A program made the position numbers and the translations under genes. 64,000 nt of DNA, taken from positions 31,483,780 to 31,547,779 of the forward strand of contig OX637401.1 of assembly GCA_951799425.1 (NCBI GenBank). Reading direction: 5' to 3'. The stretch is from Ilex aquifolium. Its lineage: Eukaryota > Streptophyta > Magnoliopsida > Aquifoliales > Aquifoliaceae. Numbering within the stretch: position 1 is the first letter of the stretch; each line of letters begins with the position of its first letter. The notes below the pieces were generated by a model that had not been told where the DNA came from, did not search any database, and worked only from the letters and a program-made list of their open reading frames with translations. Shown here in pieces: positions 10,483 to 21,286 of this stretch.

Positions 10483-10940
10483 AACTTTATAAGCTGAGAA
10501 GTTTACCGCTCGTTTGTGAGCCGAATAGCCCATCTTGTGTTTTATAAGCTGAGAAGCTTATCGCTTGTTTATGAGCTGAAGAGCTCATCTTGAAGCTGAG
10601 AAGCTTATCGTTTGTTTATGAGCTGAAGAGCTCATCTTTGAATTTTATAAGCTTAGGAGCTTATCGTTTGTTCATGAGCTGAAGAGCTCATCTTGAATTT
10701 TATAAGCTTATGAGCTTATCGTTTGTTTATGAGCTGAAGAGCTCATCTTGAATTTTATAAGCTGAGAAGCTTATCGATTGTTCATGAGCTGAAGAGCTCA
10801 TCTTGAATTTTATAAGCTGAGAAGCTTATCGTTTGTTTATGAGCTGAAGAGCTCATCTTGCTTTTTATAAGCTTTGAAGCTTATCGTTTGTTTATGAGCT
10901 GAAGAGCTCATCTTGCTTTTTTATAAGCTTTGAAGCTTAT
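10483..10940 (+). repeat. Hairpin array 2 (~55-bp units, two hairpins each)
   Basis: Seven to eight units of about 55 bp. Each has ATAAGCT-nnnn-AGCTTAT and ATGAGCT-gaag-AGCTCAT, 7-bp perfect stems with 4-base loops. In the first hairpin the loop varies (gaga, tagg, tatg, ttga) while the arms stay the same. The first units are more degenerate. The array lies between the converging ends of antisense gene B (stop 9962) and pol (end 11048). Confidence 0.85.
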
Positions 10941-11047
10941 CGTTTGTTGTAGAGCTTGTTGCACATTCCTTTACTTTGGAAGTCATCTAAGGGTGAATAA
11001 AAGACTTGTTTATTCTTATTTAAAAATAGCTCTATTACAAGTAACAC

Positions 11048-14000
11048 TTACTGAAAAAACTTCTTAAGGTGCTCGGCATTCCAAGAGTGAGGTAGGACCT
11101 TCCCCTCCTCTGTTTGCAACTCGTAGTTCCCTGGTCTGATTACCATTGACACAATATAGGGTCCTTCCCAATTGGGTCCCAATTTTCCATGCGTGGGATC
11201 CTTTCTTGCAAGCAGAAGCCTCCTAAGTACCAAGTCTCCATCCTTGAAACTTATGTGCCTCACCTTCCTGTCATAGTATCTTGCCGTTTTCCTTTGGTAA
11301 ATTCAGACACGATGCAGAGCTTTGTCTCTCTTTTCATCCAAGAGATTGAGGTTTAATAGGAGAGATTCATCATTGAGCTCGGCATCTGCAAATTCCTTCC
11401 TTGGTGATTGGAGCCCTACCTCCACAGGGGCTACTGCCTCAGTTCCAAAGGCCAAAGCGAATGGGGTTTCCTGAGTTGCAGATCTGACGGTGGTCCTGTA
11501 GGCCCACAATACTTCAGGGATGTACTCCACCCACTTGCCTTTCAGGTTTTCTAGTTTGGTCTTCAAAGCTGTCTTTATGGTTCTGATTGTGACCTCTGCC
11601 TGCTCGTTGGATTGAGAATGTGCAGGAGCTGAGAAATAGTTCTTGATCCCGAGCTCAACACAAAAGCTTTTAAATTTTGAGTTATCAAACTGCTTTCCGT
11701 TGTCAGACACGACCGCTCTGGGAACCCCAAACCTACAAACTATCGATTTCCAAACGAAGTTTTGAACTTTTTGCTCAGTGATTGTTGCCAAAGGTTCGAC
11801 CTCTGCCCATTTGGTGAAGTAATCCACCCCTATGATGGCAAACTTGCATTGCCCCACACCGGTGGGAAGGGGTCCAAGAATGTCCAAACCCCACTGCTGA
11901 AAAGGCCATGGGCTTACCACCGAGGTTAGCAGCTCGGGAGGACAGTGGGAAACATTGGCATGCTCCTGGCAAGTCTTGCATTTTCTTACTAAATCGGTGG
12001 CATTTTTGAGCATGGTGGGCCAATAATACCCTTGTCTCAATACTTTTCCTGCCAAGGCCCGAGCACCTATGTGATTGCCACATATTCCTTCATGTACCTC
12101 TCTGAGTATATAGTTGGCATCTTCATCCCCCACGCACTTAAGGAGAGGCGTTGAGAATCCTCGTTTGTACAGTTTTCCTTGCATCAAGGAAAATCTGGCT
12201 GACCTGGTCCTCAGCTTGGATGCCTCCTTAGCATCGCTTGGCAAAGTCCCACTCTGCAGGTACCCCATGATGGGGTCCATCCAGCTCGGCTGAGCTTCAA
12301 TTGATAGCATGTCCTCTTCTTCGATACTTACCGAAGGCTATGGAAGGTGCTCCACTGGAATTAGCCTATCCAAATCTTCTTGCGAGGCAGTTGCTAACCT
12401 TGCCAACGCATCTACTCATGAATTCTCTGTTCTAGGCACGTGTCTGACCTTAACCTGCACAAACTTTTTTATTAGCTCTCGTACCTTTTTGAGGTAAAGG
12501 ACCATCTTTTCGCCTCTCGCCTCGTACGACTCTTCTATCTGCTTAACCACCAGTTGAGAGTCACTGCAGATCTCCAGCTGCTCTGCTTCCATAGAATAAG
12601 CAAGATTGAGCCCAGCTATGACAGCCTCATATTCTGCCTCGTTATTTGAAGCTTTGAACCCAAATCTAAGGGCATACTCGACATCTATTCCCTCTGGGGA
12701 GGTCAAGATCATTCCTGCACCGCTTCCCTGAGCATTGGCGGCTCCATCTACTGAAAGCCTCCATATGGGGAGGTCTGGTATTAAATATGCGGTCTCCATA
12801 GGCGCTGATGCTGTGAACTCTGCGATGAAATCCGCCAAAATTTGCCCTTTGATGGCAGTTCTTGGCTTATATCTGATATCAAACTCACTGAGCTCTATGG
12901 CCCATTTAACCAACCTCCCTGAAGACTCTGGCTTATGTAGTACTTGTTTCAACGGCTGATCTGTTGGGACCTCGATAGTATGAGCCTGGAAATAAGGTCT
13001 AAGTCTACTAGCTGTTGTAACCAGAGCTAGAACAAGTTTTTCCATCTTTGGATATCTCTCCTCTGCCCCCCCCCTCAGAGCTCTGCTACAGTAATAGACT
13101 GGTTGCTGAGCTCTGTCTCGCTCCCTAACCAGCGCCGCGCTTGTTGAAAAATCTGAAACTGCTAGGTAGAGGGTGAGGACTTCCCCTTCTAAAGGGCTTA
13201 CCAAAACAGGAAGGGAGCTCATATAATTTTTCAGGGCTTTGAATGCTTCTTCGCACTTGGCATCCCACTGGAATGCCTTTTTTAAGATCTGAAAGAATGG
13301 CTGGCATTTATCACTTGATCTAGACACAAAACGGCTCAAGGCAGCTATCCTGCCTGTCAGGCGTTGTACCTCTCTTGTGTTGGATGGTGATTGCATTTCC
13401 ACCATCGCCCTAACCTTCTTTGGGTTTGCCTCAATCCCTCGGCTGCTAACTATAAAACCCAGAAATTTTCCTGCCGAGACCCCAAATGCGCACTTCGCAG
13501 GGTTGAGCTTCATTTTGTACTGCTTTAGGATCTGGAATGATTCGGTTAGGTGCTCGATGTGGAGCTCTGCTTTTAGTGACTTTACTAACATGTCATCAAT
13601 GTAAACCTTCATGGATGCGCCTATCTGTTTTTGGAATATCCTATTCACCAACCGCTGGTAAGTGGCTCCAGCATTTTTCAATCCAAAAGGCATGACCTGA
13701 TAACAATATGTTCCCTGTTCCGTCACAAATGAGGTCTTCTCTTGGTCGTTGGGGTCCATCCTGATCTGGTTATAACCTGAGAAAGCGTCCATGAAGCTAA
13801 GGAGCTCGTGCCCGGCAGTGGCGTCCACTATTAGGTCGATCCGAGATAAAGGAAAACTGTCATTGGGGCATGCCCGGTTGAGATCAGTAAAATCGATGCA
13901 CAGTCGCCATTTACCATTGGTTTTTTTGACTAAAACTACATTTGCCAACCAGATAGGGTAGTCAACTTCCCTGATGGCCTTGGCATGGAGGAGCTTGCTG

Positions 14001-15385
14001 ACCTCCTCATTAATTGCCCTTTGTCTTTCTGAGGCAAAACTCCTCCTCTTCTGTTTGACGGGCTTGCAAGTTGGGTTCACGCTTAGCCTATGGGTAATAA
14101 CTGAAGGGTCAATACCTTCCATATCCTCTTGCTTCCAAGCAAACACTCCTATATTCTCCTTCAGGAACTGGATGATGAGACCTTTTAGCTCAGCATTCAG
14201 TCTGGAACCCACATAAACGAGGTGTTCTGGGTTCTCATCAAGTTGAATTGGTTCCAGCTCTTCCGAGGGCATTGGTCTCGTTTCCAGCTCATCCCTCATG
14301 TCAAGTTCATCCAGTTGGATGTTCTCAACCTCTTTCTTTTTTACAGATGTCATGTAGCATTCTCTTGCTATACGCTGGTCTCCTCGGACCACTTCGACTC
14401 CATTTTCTGCAGGAAATTTAACTACCAAGTGATAGGCTGACGGGATTGCCTTCATAGAGTTAAGGGATGGTCTTCCAAGCAAGATGTTGTATGCAGAGGG
14501 TGCATCGACCACTAGGAATTTTACAGTCGTGGTGGTTTGGCAGGGTGGGTCCCCTAGGGTGAGCACGAGTTGGATCGAACCCAGGGGGAGCACCCTTTCC
14601 CCAGAGAATCCCAACAAGTGAGTGTTTACAGGTTCAAGTCTCTCCCTTCCTATATCCATCTTGTCGAACGCAGGTGCAAAAATGATATCTACCGAGCTCC
14701 CGTTATCGATTAGAACCCGATAAACGGTTCTATTAGCCACCACAGCTCGTACCACCAATGGATCATCATGAGGATACTGGCATCCCTCCAAATCAGCGTC
14801 TGAAAAAGTGATAGCTGTATCCAAGCGTGGTGCTTTGGACACAGCGTGCACTTCAAGAGCTTCTTTGGCTCTGATTCGTTGAAGGTGTGCTTTCCTGGCT
14901 GAGCTGGACTCCCCACCTCCTGCGAATCCTCCTGATATTACTCTAATCTCTCCTAGAGGCTGCTGATGTGGTGCAGGTGCTTGCGGCTGATGTGGTGGCG
15001 GTGGGAGAGCTCGGTTCTGGTTGTCATGAGCTACAAAACGGCGTAACTGACCTCGCTGAATCAAGAACTCGATTTCCTTTTTTAGTTGAATGCAGTCATC
15101 AGTGTGGTGACCATGATCTCTATGGTAATCGCAGTACTTGGTGGGGTCTCTCTTGGCCGGATCTGCCTTCATCTGAGGTGGCCATCTCAAGAACTTCTCG
15201 TTTTGGACCTCATACAGAACTTGCGACACAGCGGCAGTGAGTGGGGTGAATCGCTGAGGTCCGTATCTGGGCTGTAGTTCAGGCTGCATGGGGCCCAGGC
15301 GATCTCTGACATTTCCTCTTCTCTTGGGTGAGCGGTCTCTATCCCTCCTTGGGGACCTTTCTCGCCCTTTTTCCTTCCTGGGACT
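11048..15385 (-). pseudogene. pol region of Tat-type element: protease, RT, dual RNase H, integrase
   Basis: A single minus-strand frame continuous with gag but cut by stops at 12416-12418 (TGA), 12338-12340 (TAG) and just before 11303 (TGA). From the Met at 15289, in order: zinc-knuckle variant C-x2-H-x4-H-x4-C (residues 53-66); aspartic protease site IDNGSS; reverse transcriptase with YIDD (about 13592-13603); RNase H; and a second RNase H with SVDGAANAQG (about 12735-12765) and an SDSQLVV block. After the stops comes integrase with an HHCC-type finger and the D-D-E triad (GLDILG, SDNGKQF, NEQAEV), then a short C-terminal piece ending at 11048. The dual RNase H places it in the Tat group. 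Two of the stops fit C-to-T changes at CGA codons. No functional polymerase can be made from this copy. Confidence 0.92.
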
Positions 15386-16522
15386 TTAGTCCCTTCTCTT
15401 TTCTTCTTTTTCCTTCTTCTTTCGTGAGGATGTGCTCCCTATTTTGGAAAGGAGTGCCTCTTCACCATTTATATACTTCTCTGCCTTGGCTAACACCTCA
15501 GCCATACTTGCCTGAGGGTTCTTCGATATAGAGAACATTAGATCCTTTGATTGCACTCCCAACCCTGCAATAAAGGCTGTTATGGCAAATTTTTCGTCTG
15601 GAACGTCTACTTTTAGTGTCTCTGAGTTAAACCTTTGGACATAAGACCTCAGGTTTTCTTGGGGCCCCTGTTTCACATTCAGTAGGTGATAGCTCGGCTT
15701 CCTGTATATCCGGGCTCCTATAAAGTGAGATACGAAAGCTATGGAGAGCTCTTTGAAGGATGAAATCGAGGCTGGTGGGAGCCTGTGAAACCAGGCTAGG
15801 GCGGAGCCTTTCAATGTGATGGCAAAAGCTCTGCAACGCACAGGATACTGGTATCCATGCAGCTCCATCTGGTTCTTGTAAGTGTTGAGATGATCCACAG
15901 GATCTTTCGTTCCGTCAAAGACCTCTATTTGTGGCATCCTGAACTTTGGTGGGAGAGGAAAGTGTAGCACTCCAGTAGTGAATGGGGACTCGGTTTGTTG
16001 CACTAGGATATCCATTGTAACCGGAGTCTTGCTCTTTACAGCCTCCTTCATATGGCTGAGCTCTTGCTGGATGTCTTTGAAACGTTGCTCCCAGTGCTGC
16101 TCTCTCCTGTCTTGCGGATAAGGGAAAAAATCATCCATCTCACCCCCATCGTTCTGACTTTGCACTTCCTCATTGTGACCATTCCTAGGGGGTTGGTAAG
16201 GAACATGCCCCCTGGTCTGGCTGTTTTTCCCTCCTTCGTTGACCTCCCTAAGGGGATCCCAATGTCGTTGTTCCCTATGAGGGGGATTGTTCTGGCCTTC
16301 TTGGGCCGGTCGTGCCTCCTGTGGGCGCTGTATGAGCTTTGATAGCTCTGCATTTTCCCTTAGCAAGCGTTGGTTGACGAGGCGAAGAGCCTCCATCTCG
16401 TTATTAATGGGGGAATTAGCCTCTTGGATATTCCCGGGTTGTCTGCCGTTGGTAGCTTCTTGCTGGTCTTGCATTCGTGGTATGTTTGTTTGACTTCTGC
16501 TCATATTTCGTGTTGTTACCAT
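15386..16522 (-). CDS. gag polyprotein of the 13.5 kb element (378 aa before stop)
   Basis: Starts MVTTRNMSRSQTN, with a charged coiled-coil-like N-terminal part, then the retrotransposon gag (PF03732-type) core, including FDGTKDPVDHLNTYKNQM and ALAWFHRLP. It ends at TAA 15386-15388 inside an Arg/Ser-rich tail. The paralogous gag at 46673-47917 has an Arg codon at this place and reads on, so the TAA is probably a mutation and gag and pol were once one frame. Capsid function is expected for virus-like particle assembly. The start lies 40 bp inside the primer site. The product may still be made, but lacks the zinc knuckle. Confidence 0.88.
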   Translation of the reverse strand: MVTTRNMSRSQTNIPRMQDQQEATNGRQPGNIQEANSPINNEMEALRLVNQRLLRENAELSKLIQRPQEARPAQEGQNNPPHREQRHWDPLREVNEGGKNSQTRGHVPYQPPRNGHNEEVQSQNDGGEMDDFFPYPQDRREQHWEQRFKDIQQELSHMKEAVKSKTPVTMDILVQQTESPFTTGVLHFPLPPKFRMPQIEVFDGTKDPVDHLNTYKNQMELHGYQYPVRCRAFAITLKGSALAWFHRLPPASISSFKELSIAFVSHFIGARIYRKPSYHLLNVKQGPQENLRSYVQRFNSETLKVDVPDEKFAITAFIAGLGVQSKDLMFSISKNPQASMAEVLAKAEKYINGEEALLSKIGSTSSRKKKEKEEKRRD

Positions 16523-16561
16523 CAGTCACTAAAGGATCAGCTTATTTGTAAAAGGAACAGT

Positions 16562-16584
16562 CGTTCCCACAGACGTCGCCAAAC
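16562..16584 (-). promoter_or_regulatory. Primer-binding site of the 13.5 kb element
   Basis: In reverse this reads GTTTGGCGACGTCTGTGGG, directly against the 5' LTR. The small element has GTTTGGCGCCGTCTGTGGG, so this copy carries one change inside the site. The TTTGGCGCCGTCTGTGGGAA motif is common in this group; I could not verify which tRNA it matches. Confidence 0.75.
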
Positions 16585-17301
16585 TGATGGTGTACACCTA
16601 CTCGAATGAGCTATGGAACTGGATTATTTGGTATGAATGACCTGTATGGTGATTAATACGGTATCTGAGCTGCAAGGCTCGTGTCTAATAATGCAGGTGA
16701 ATGCTTTGGGGAACAAGGAAAGGGATGATAACACGACAGAATTATAATGGTTCACCGGCCTGAGCTCGGCTAGTCCACTCTGTAATGGAGTCTCTAGCTC
16801 CTCTCTCTCTCTTATTGATGGTGTTCAATGTATTACAGTCCAATCGCCAGGGTATTAGGGTTTCTAGTTGTTCTTTTTTTTCAAAAGGAGGCTTGCCCTC
16901 CTTTTTATAGCCTCATGCTTACCTCTAATTCGAGATCACCTCCTATAATGGAGGGATCTTGCCCTATCTTCATCTATAATTTCGGAGTTACCTAAAATTC
17001 ATATGGCCGGCTTTTATGGTTTCCACCTCGAGATCTTTGCCTTCTTCCATGGGATTCTCCTTAGTTTTAGGAGAGGACCCCGGTTGGTTACGGGTTTTAT
17101 GCCTTGGATCCAGCTTAATCCCTATCACGAAGGTATCTGTGACCCTCTTGCCCTTTCTTGTTCGTGTCTCTTGAGGGGAGGTCTGAGCTCAGCTGGCTGA
17201 GCTCAGACTGTGGCTTAAATGAGCTCTGCTTCCCTCCTCTGAGCTCCTGAGCTGAGCTTACCTCCAGAGCTCATCGTTGGGTTTTATTTCAGGTATCATC
17301 A
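16585..17301 (-). repeat. 5' LTR of the 13.5 kb element
   Basis: 717 bp, same ends as 3793-4508. In transcript orientation the TATA box CTATAAAAAG is at 16910-16901, followed by a leader into the primer site. It also contains a (CT)n run and several GAGCTC-rich palindromes (17180-17270). Confidence 0.95.
16901..16910 (-). promoter_or_regulatory. TATA box of the element's 5' LTR
   Basis: CTATAAAAAG on the minus strand. It drives gag-pol transcription toward lower coordinates; the start is expected about 30 bases further left. Confidence 0.6.
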
Positions 17302-17384
17302 CCATCCAATTCCAGTATGTTGAGGATGGAACTTTGGTACTGTCTGACAAATTTGGTGTTAAGGGTGGAATTACATTTGATGTG
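17302..17384 (+). pseudogene. Jacalin-related lectin pseudo-exon, 3' half
   Basis: After the target duplication CCATC the interrupted lectin exon resumes with QFQYVEDGTLVLSDKFG and ends TTTGATGTG before a GTGAGT donor, exactly as in the exon ending at 20058. Joined with 3695-3792 this is one jacalin exon, but with a 2-base deletion. No partner third exon follows before the next lectin gene. Confidence 0.75.
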
Positions 17385-18300
17385 GTGAGTTTATTCCCTT
17401 TCACATGTGCATGCAATAAACACAGCATATCACAAAGGTTCTAGGTTAGCCTCTTCCAATTTTGTATAATTTCAATACTGCCCCTGATACTTTATTATTT
17501 TTTTCCAACATCTAAGTTGGCTCCTTTGGGAAATTCTAGCCCTGCCCCTGCAGTTTATCCATCATAGTATGTTGTTAATTCTCTTGGTTGTCTTTCCTAC
17601 ACAAGGGCAGTCCACAAGTATTTGGGTTTATAAAACAGTGACCATAAAACCTGGCATAACTTTGTTGCTCACTTCCTCGTATGCTCTCCCCTGTAGCCCG
17701 CACGTATGGGGGTAGAGCTATGAGTCCAGTTTTCTTGGCATTCTTAATGAGATTTCATCTAATACATTTTTCTTCGATTCTTTTTTAACAAATGATTCAT
17801 CATACATTCAAGTGAAATTCATTGTATATAAGTGAGTCACTCATTCATTAATAGTGGATGATCTGTCAAAAAGAGATATTTAGATAAAATGTATTGGAGG
17901 GGATTAGTACTATCCCTTCTTTATAATCGTTTTAAAAGCAACCAGTCACAAGCACCCATTGTGCAGTAATGAAAAAAGGTGCTTGGTTAGTAAGCAATAG
18001 CTTTTCAATTTTAATCCTTTTAAAAGCAACCAGTCACAAGCACCCATTGTGTAGTAATGAAAAAAAGGTGCTTGGTTACTAAGCAATAGCTTTTCAATTT
18101 TTGATTTTTGTTGAGTTTGTTTGTTATGTTAGAGCTGTTTTTATTTATTATTGTTTTTGCATGCAGTTTGTTTATGGATCATTGTCGTTAATTTAATTAT
18201 AAATTATAGTATTTATTAAGATTGATTACCTCTTGAATAATGGAAAAAAAAAAAAAAGGAAGAAAGAAACACCGACAAAGAAAAAGGAACCCAAAAAGCA
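17385..18300. other. Spacer with SINE tail and short duplication
   Basis: Former intron of the lectin pseudogene plus intergenic DNA. Around 17810-17900 there is a degenerate tRNA-derived SINE 3' part ('cattaatagtggatgatctgtc'), also seen at 51300 and 53830. No coding sequence was recognised. Confidence 0.4.
17930..18105 (+). repeat. 88-bp tandem duplication with hairpin
   Basis: Two adjacent copies of a unit containing CAAGCACC...GGTGCTTG, an 8-bp perfect stem with a ~20-base loop, differing at a few bases. Confidence 0.7.
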
Positions 18301-18480
18301 TCTCGGTGACCACCAACTTTTCTCTCTCCACTCTCCTATAAGTTCCTTCCCCCAGCCCCTCTCTCTCTCTCCTCTGTAAAACCAAGCTGAGCTCTAGAAC
18401 TTCAGAAAGTGTGCAAATCATAGTCAGGTATGGTTAATAGAAGCAAAAGATCTGTAAGTTTTATAATTTGTTGTTCAAAT
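18301..18480 (+). promoter_or_regulatory. Possible promoter and first exon of the jacalin gene at 19864
   Basis: A TATA-like cctataag near 18335, a CT-rich leader, and a GTAAGT-type donor after an ATG-containing stretch (about 18430-18455). That ATG frame does not join in phase with the next exon, so the exon would be non-coding. Speculative. Confidence 0.25.
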
Positions 18481-18518
18481 ATATGCTTGTGTTGTGTCGT
18501 CTATGAATCCTCTCTTTC

Positions 18519-18521
<3 letters not shown>

Positions 18522-18584
<63 letters not shown>
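18522..18584. repeat. (TA)n microsatellite
   Basis: About 30 TA dinucleotides in a row, immediately beside a Helitron-like copy. Confidence 0.95.
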
Positions 18585-18588
<4 letters not shown>

Positions 18589-18592
18589 AATA

Positions 18593-19155
18593 TCTATATA
18601 ATAAAGTAGCTTACAATTTAAATCTCAAAAGATAAACAAAATGACTTTTGCTATTCGTGGTTGAGATCGCTTTAAATTTTACTTTAAAGTTAATCTAACG
18701 GTTAATATTAATATTCTAAATTTTATAGGAAAAATAGGCCCCTAAGGGTGTGTTTGGATTGATTTTTTAAAAGTACTTCTAGAAATTATTTCTCATAAGT
18801 ACTTTAAAAAAAAAATAGTATTTGAAACCGCCCTACCACTACCTCTACCACCCCTACCCCCACCACCACCACCGCTACCGCCACCACCACCACCACCGCC
18901 ACCACCACCGCCTCCGCCACCACCATCGCCGCCCTCGCCGCCACCACCACAGTCATTGCCACCCACCACAACCATCACCGTCTCCTACCACCACCACCAC
19001 TGCCGCCCACCACCTCTCACCCCCACTACAAATCGATGCTTAAATTCTTTTATATCTTATCTATGTTTGTGATTTGATTTTGGATATGAATACAAATATG
19101 TTTATTGTTTATCATTTTTTATTACACTGTGCCTTCAGACACATGCAATAACTAT
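18593..19155 (+). mobile_element. Helitron-like element copy A with CCA-rich core
   Basis: Begins TCTATATAATAAAGTAGCTT and ends near GCAATAACTATA. The core 18831-19024 is a (CCACCACCG)-like minisatellite. It abuts copy B head-to-tail. The TC start and the end shared with copy B (hairpin plus CTAG) fit a non-autonomous Helitron; there is no target duplication and no terminal inverted repeat. Confidence 0.45.
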
Positions 19156-19771
19156 ATACAATAAAGTAGCTTACAATTTAAATTTCAAAAGATAAACAAA
19201 ATGACTTTTGCTTTTCGCGGTTCAGATCGTTTTAAATTTTACTTTAAAGTTAATCTAACGGCTAATATTAACACCCTAAATTTAATAGGAAAAATAGGGC
19301 CATAAGAGTGTGTTTGGAGTGACTTTTTAAAAGTACTTCTAGAAATTATTTCTCATAAATACTTTAAAAAAAAATAGTGTTTCAAATCGCCCCACCACTA
19401 CCTCTACCACCACCACCGTCACCGCCACCACCACCACTACTGCCGTCGCCACCACCACTACCACCACCACCGTCGCCAGCGCCGTCACAACCACTGCCGC
19501 CGCCCCCACTGCCACCACCAACTCCACCACCACCGTCGCTGCCGCCGCCGCCACCACTACCATCGTCGCCACCACGGTCATTGCCACCCACCACAACTAT
19601 CATCGTCTCCTACCACTGCCGCCCACCACCTTTCACCCCACTACAAACCGATGGTTAAATTCATTTATCTCTTCTCTATGTTTGTGATTTGATTTTGGAT
19701 ATGAATACAAATATGTTTATTGTTTACTATTTTTTATTACTCTGTGCCTTCAGGTACAGGCAATAACTAGT
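19156..19771 (+). mobile_element. Helitron-like element copy B with CCA-rich core
   Basis: Same family as copy A, directly following it. The 3' end has a small stem TGCCT...AGGCA, then ATAA and CTAGT (19767-19771), the CTRR-T arrangement of Helitron ends. Core minisatellite 19380-19640. Open frames through the core (Pro- or Gly-rich) are by-products of the trinucleotide-like repeat and not genes. Confidence 0.5.
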
Positions 19772-19863
19772 ATATATATACATTGTCCTAGTGAGCTGCT
19801 GTGAGTAGTGTTTTCTGAATTTACTAAGTTCATGAATTTACGCTGAAAATTGATGCCACTAGG

Positions 19864-21286
19864 ATGATCAAAATTGGTCCGGTGGGGGGCTCGGGTTGCA
19901 CAGCTTGGGATGAGAATGGACATTGTGAGATAGTTCAGATCTTTGTATCGCATGGTGATGGGGGATTTATCAATTCCATACAATTCCAGTATGCTGAGAA
20001 TGGGACTTTGGTATTGTCTAACACATATGGCAAAAGTACTGGACTCTCATTTGATGCGGTGAGTATATATAATTTTCTTTCAACTTTTTGATTGTTGTTT
20101 CCTGGAAATTTGCTTTGAAAATCTAATAAGATAATGCATTGTAATCGTTAGATAAATTGAGAAAATATATATTACAACGGTGATACCACGTGTCAATATT
20201 GACGTAGTATCACCAACCAATAATATCAAAACAAATAAGCAAATGGATCTATATAAGTAAATAACTACTCACTCTTCTTCTATATAACAAAATAAATACT
20301 AAAGTGGGTTCACCTTACCCACTTCGTGTTTTATTTTCGGTTAGTGATAATATGTCAACAATGGTGATATAATATCACCGTTGTATTCAATATTTACTTA
20401 GATTAATAGTGAACTTAATTTAATAGCACCTTCATTAGTGGTTATAAGAGACCGGGTTCTCAAATTAATCTCAAAATCCTGTCCCAATTGCTTTGCTCAA
20501 TAAAAAAAATCAAAATCAATAATGCTACGCTGACCAAATTTTGGAAATAAATTAAGAGCCCAAATGACATGGCAGCATATTATTTGGAGTCTTTATTGGG
20601 GCCCAAATGACATGGCACTAAATAAAGAAGCCCAAGTCAACTGTCATGTCATTTGGTCTCTTAATTTAGTCTCAAAATTTGGTCAGCGTAGCATTACTGA
20701 AAAAAATTTCAATGGCTTGGATATGCAAGAAGGGAAATGAAGTCGCTCATAGTTTAGCCAGATTTGCTATTAATTGTAATACTTTTATGTTGTAGAAGGA
20801 GGAGATACCACCATTTCTATTATCTCTTCTCTACAATGATGTATTTAGTGGTGCTCATGAATGATTATCGTTTTTTTCTCAAAAAAAAAAAAAAAACAAA
20901 TTTTTTTTTGAGAATGCAGTTTTAAATTAGAGGCCTTAACAAATACATTGGTCAATTGAATTTACTAACAGGTAAGGTTGGATTATCCATCGGAGTATCT
21001 TACCTGGGTCAGCGGTCATAAGGCCGTTCGACTTTATCGAGAAGGTATAAGTTCACTAGCATTTGGTACCAATCGAGCAACGCACGGACCGTTTGGTCGC
21101 CCTAGCGAGGAAGACAAAGAGTTTCGGATTCACTTGGGACCGGACCGGCAATTCGGTGGATTTCATGGTACTATCGACTCCTATGACCGACTAGCCTCCA
21201 TTGGGGTATACCTCAAGCCAATTACAACACTCGGCACGTCCCGGATAAAAATGCAAGGACAACTACGACACTCTTCAAATAGCTAG
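19864..21286 (+). CDS. Jacalin-related lectin, two coding exons
   Basis: Exons 19864-20058 and 20972-21286 splice in phase (GTGAGT...ACAG) into 169 aa. Residues 1-65 read MIKIGPVGGSG, then EIVQIFVSHG and SIQFQYAENGTLVLS. Residues 66-169 contain the typical FGTNRATHGPFG, FRIHLG and FGGFHG blocks ending in SIGVYLKP: one jacalin beta-prism domain. The final loop, normally GxxxD with the sugar-binding Asp before AIG, reads YDRLASIG here, so mannose or galactose binding may be lost (by-eye alignment). I start at the ATG 19864, because many single-domain lectins begin MIK, but a short upstream exon joined at the preceding AG is possible. The intron holds a MITE. The gene sits in a cluster with a pseudo-exon (3695/17302) and a C-terminal fragment (22608). 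Confidence 0.8.
20522..20694. mobile_element. 173-bp MITE with ~23-bp terminal inverted repeats
   Basis: Ends ATGCTACGCTGACCAAATTTT and its near-perfect inverse, flanked by TA on both sides (Tc1/mariner-type signature). It lies in the intron of the jacalin gene. The interior also pairs (AATTAAGAG...CTCTTAATT), so the whole unit can fold back. Confidence 0.75.

Larger units (their letters stand above)
3793..17301 (-). mobile_element. Full-length Ty3/gypsy (Tat-type) LTR retrotransposon with antisense genes
   Basis: A 13.5 kb element bounded by two LTRs (3793-4508 and 16585-17301) and flanked by the direct repeat CCATC (3788-3792 and 17302-17306). In its own orientation the order is 5' LTR (right), primer site, gag, protease, reverse transcriptase, RNase H, second RNase H, integrase, hairpin array, antisense gene B, hairpin array, antisense gene A, polypurine tract, 3' LTR (left). 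A second, cellular-type RNase H after the first is the hallmark of the Tat lineage. By eye the LTRs differ at about 13 positions, so the insertion is fairly recent. The gag-pol frame nevertheless has four in-frame stops. The insertion splits a jacalin exon. Confidence 0.95.

Noticed and set aside
16052-16342. Hydrophobic 96-codon frame opposite gag, also at 47447-47737
   Set aside because: Shadow of the conserved gag frame on the other strand. It is retained because gag is conserved; no start signal or family match.
18793-19658. Open frames of 60-93 codons rich in Gly, Pro or His through the CCA/GGT repeats
   Set aside because: They exist in several frames on both strands because the trinucleotide-like repeat has no stop codons. 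There is no start context or domain, and the repeats lie inside Helitron-like units.
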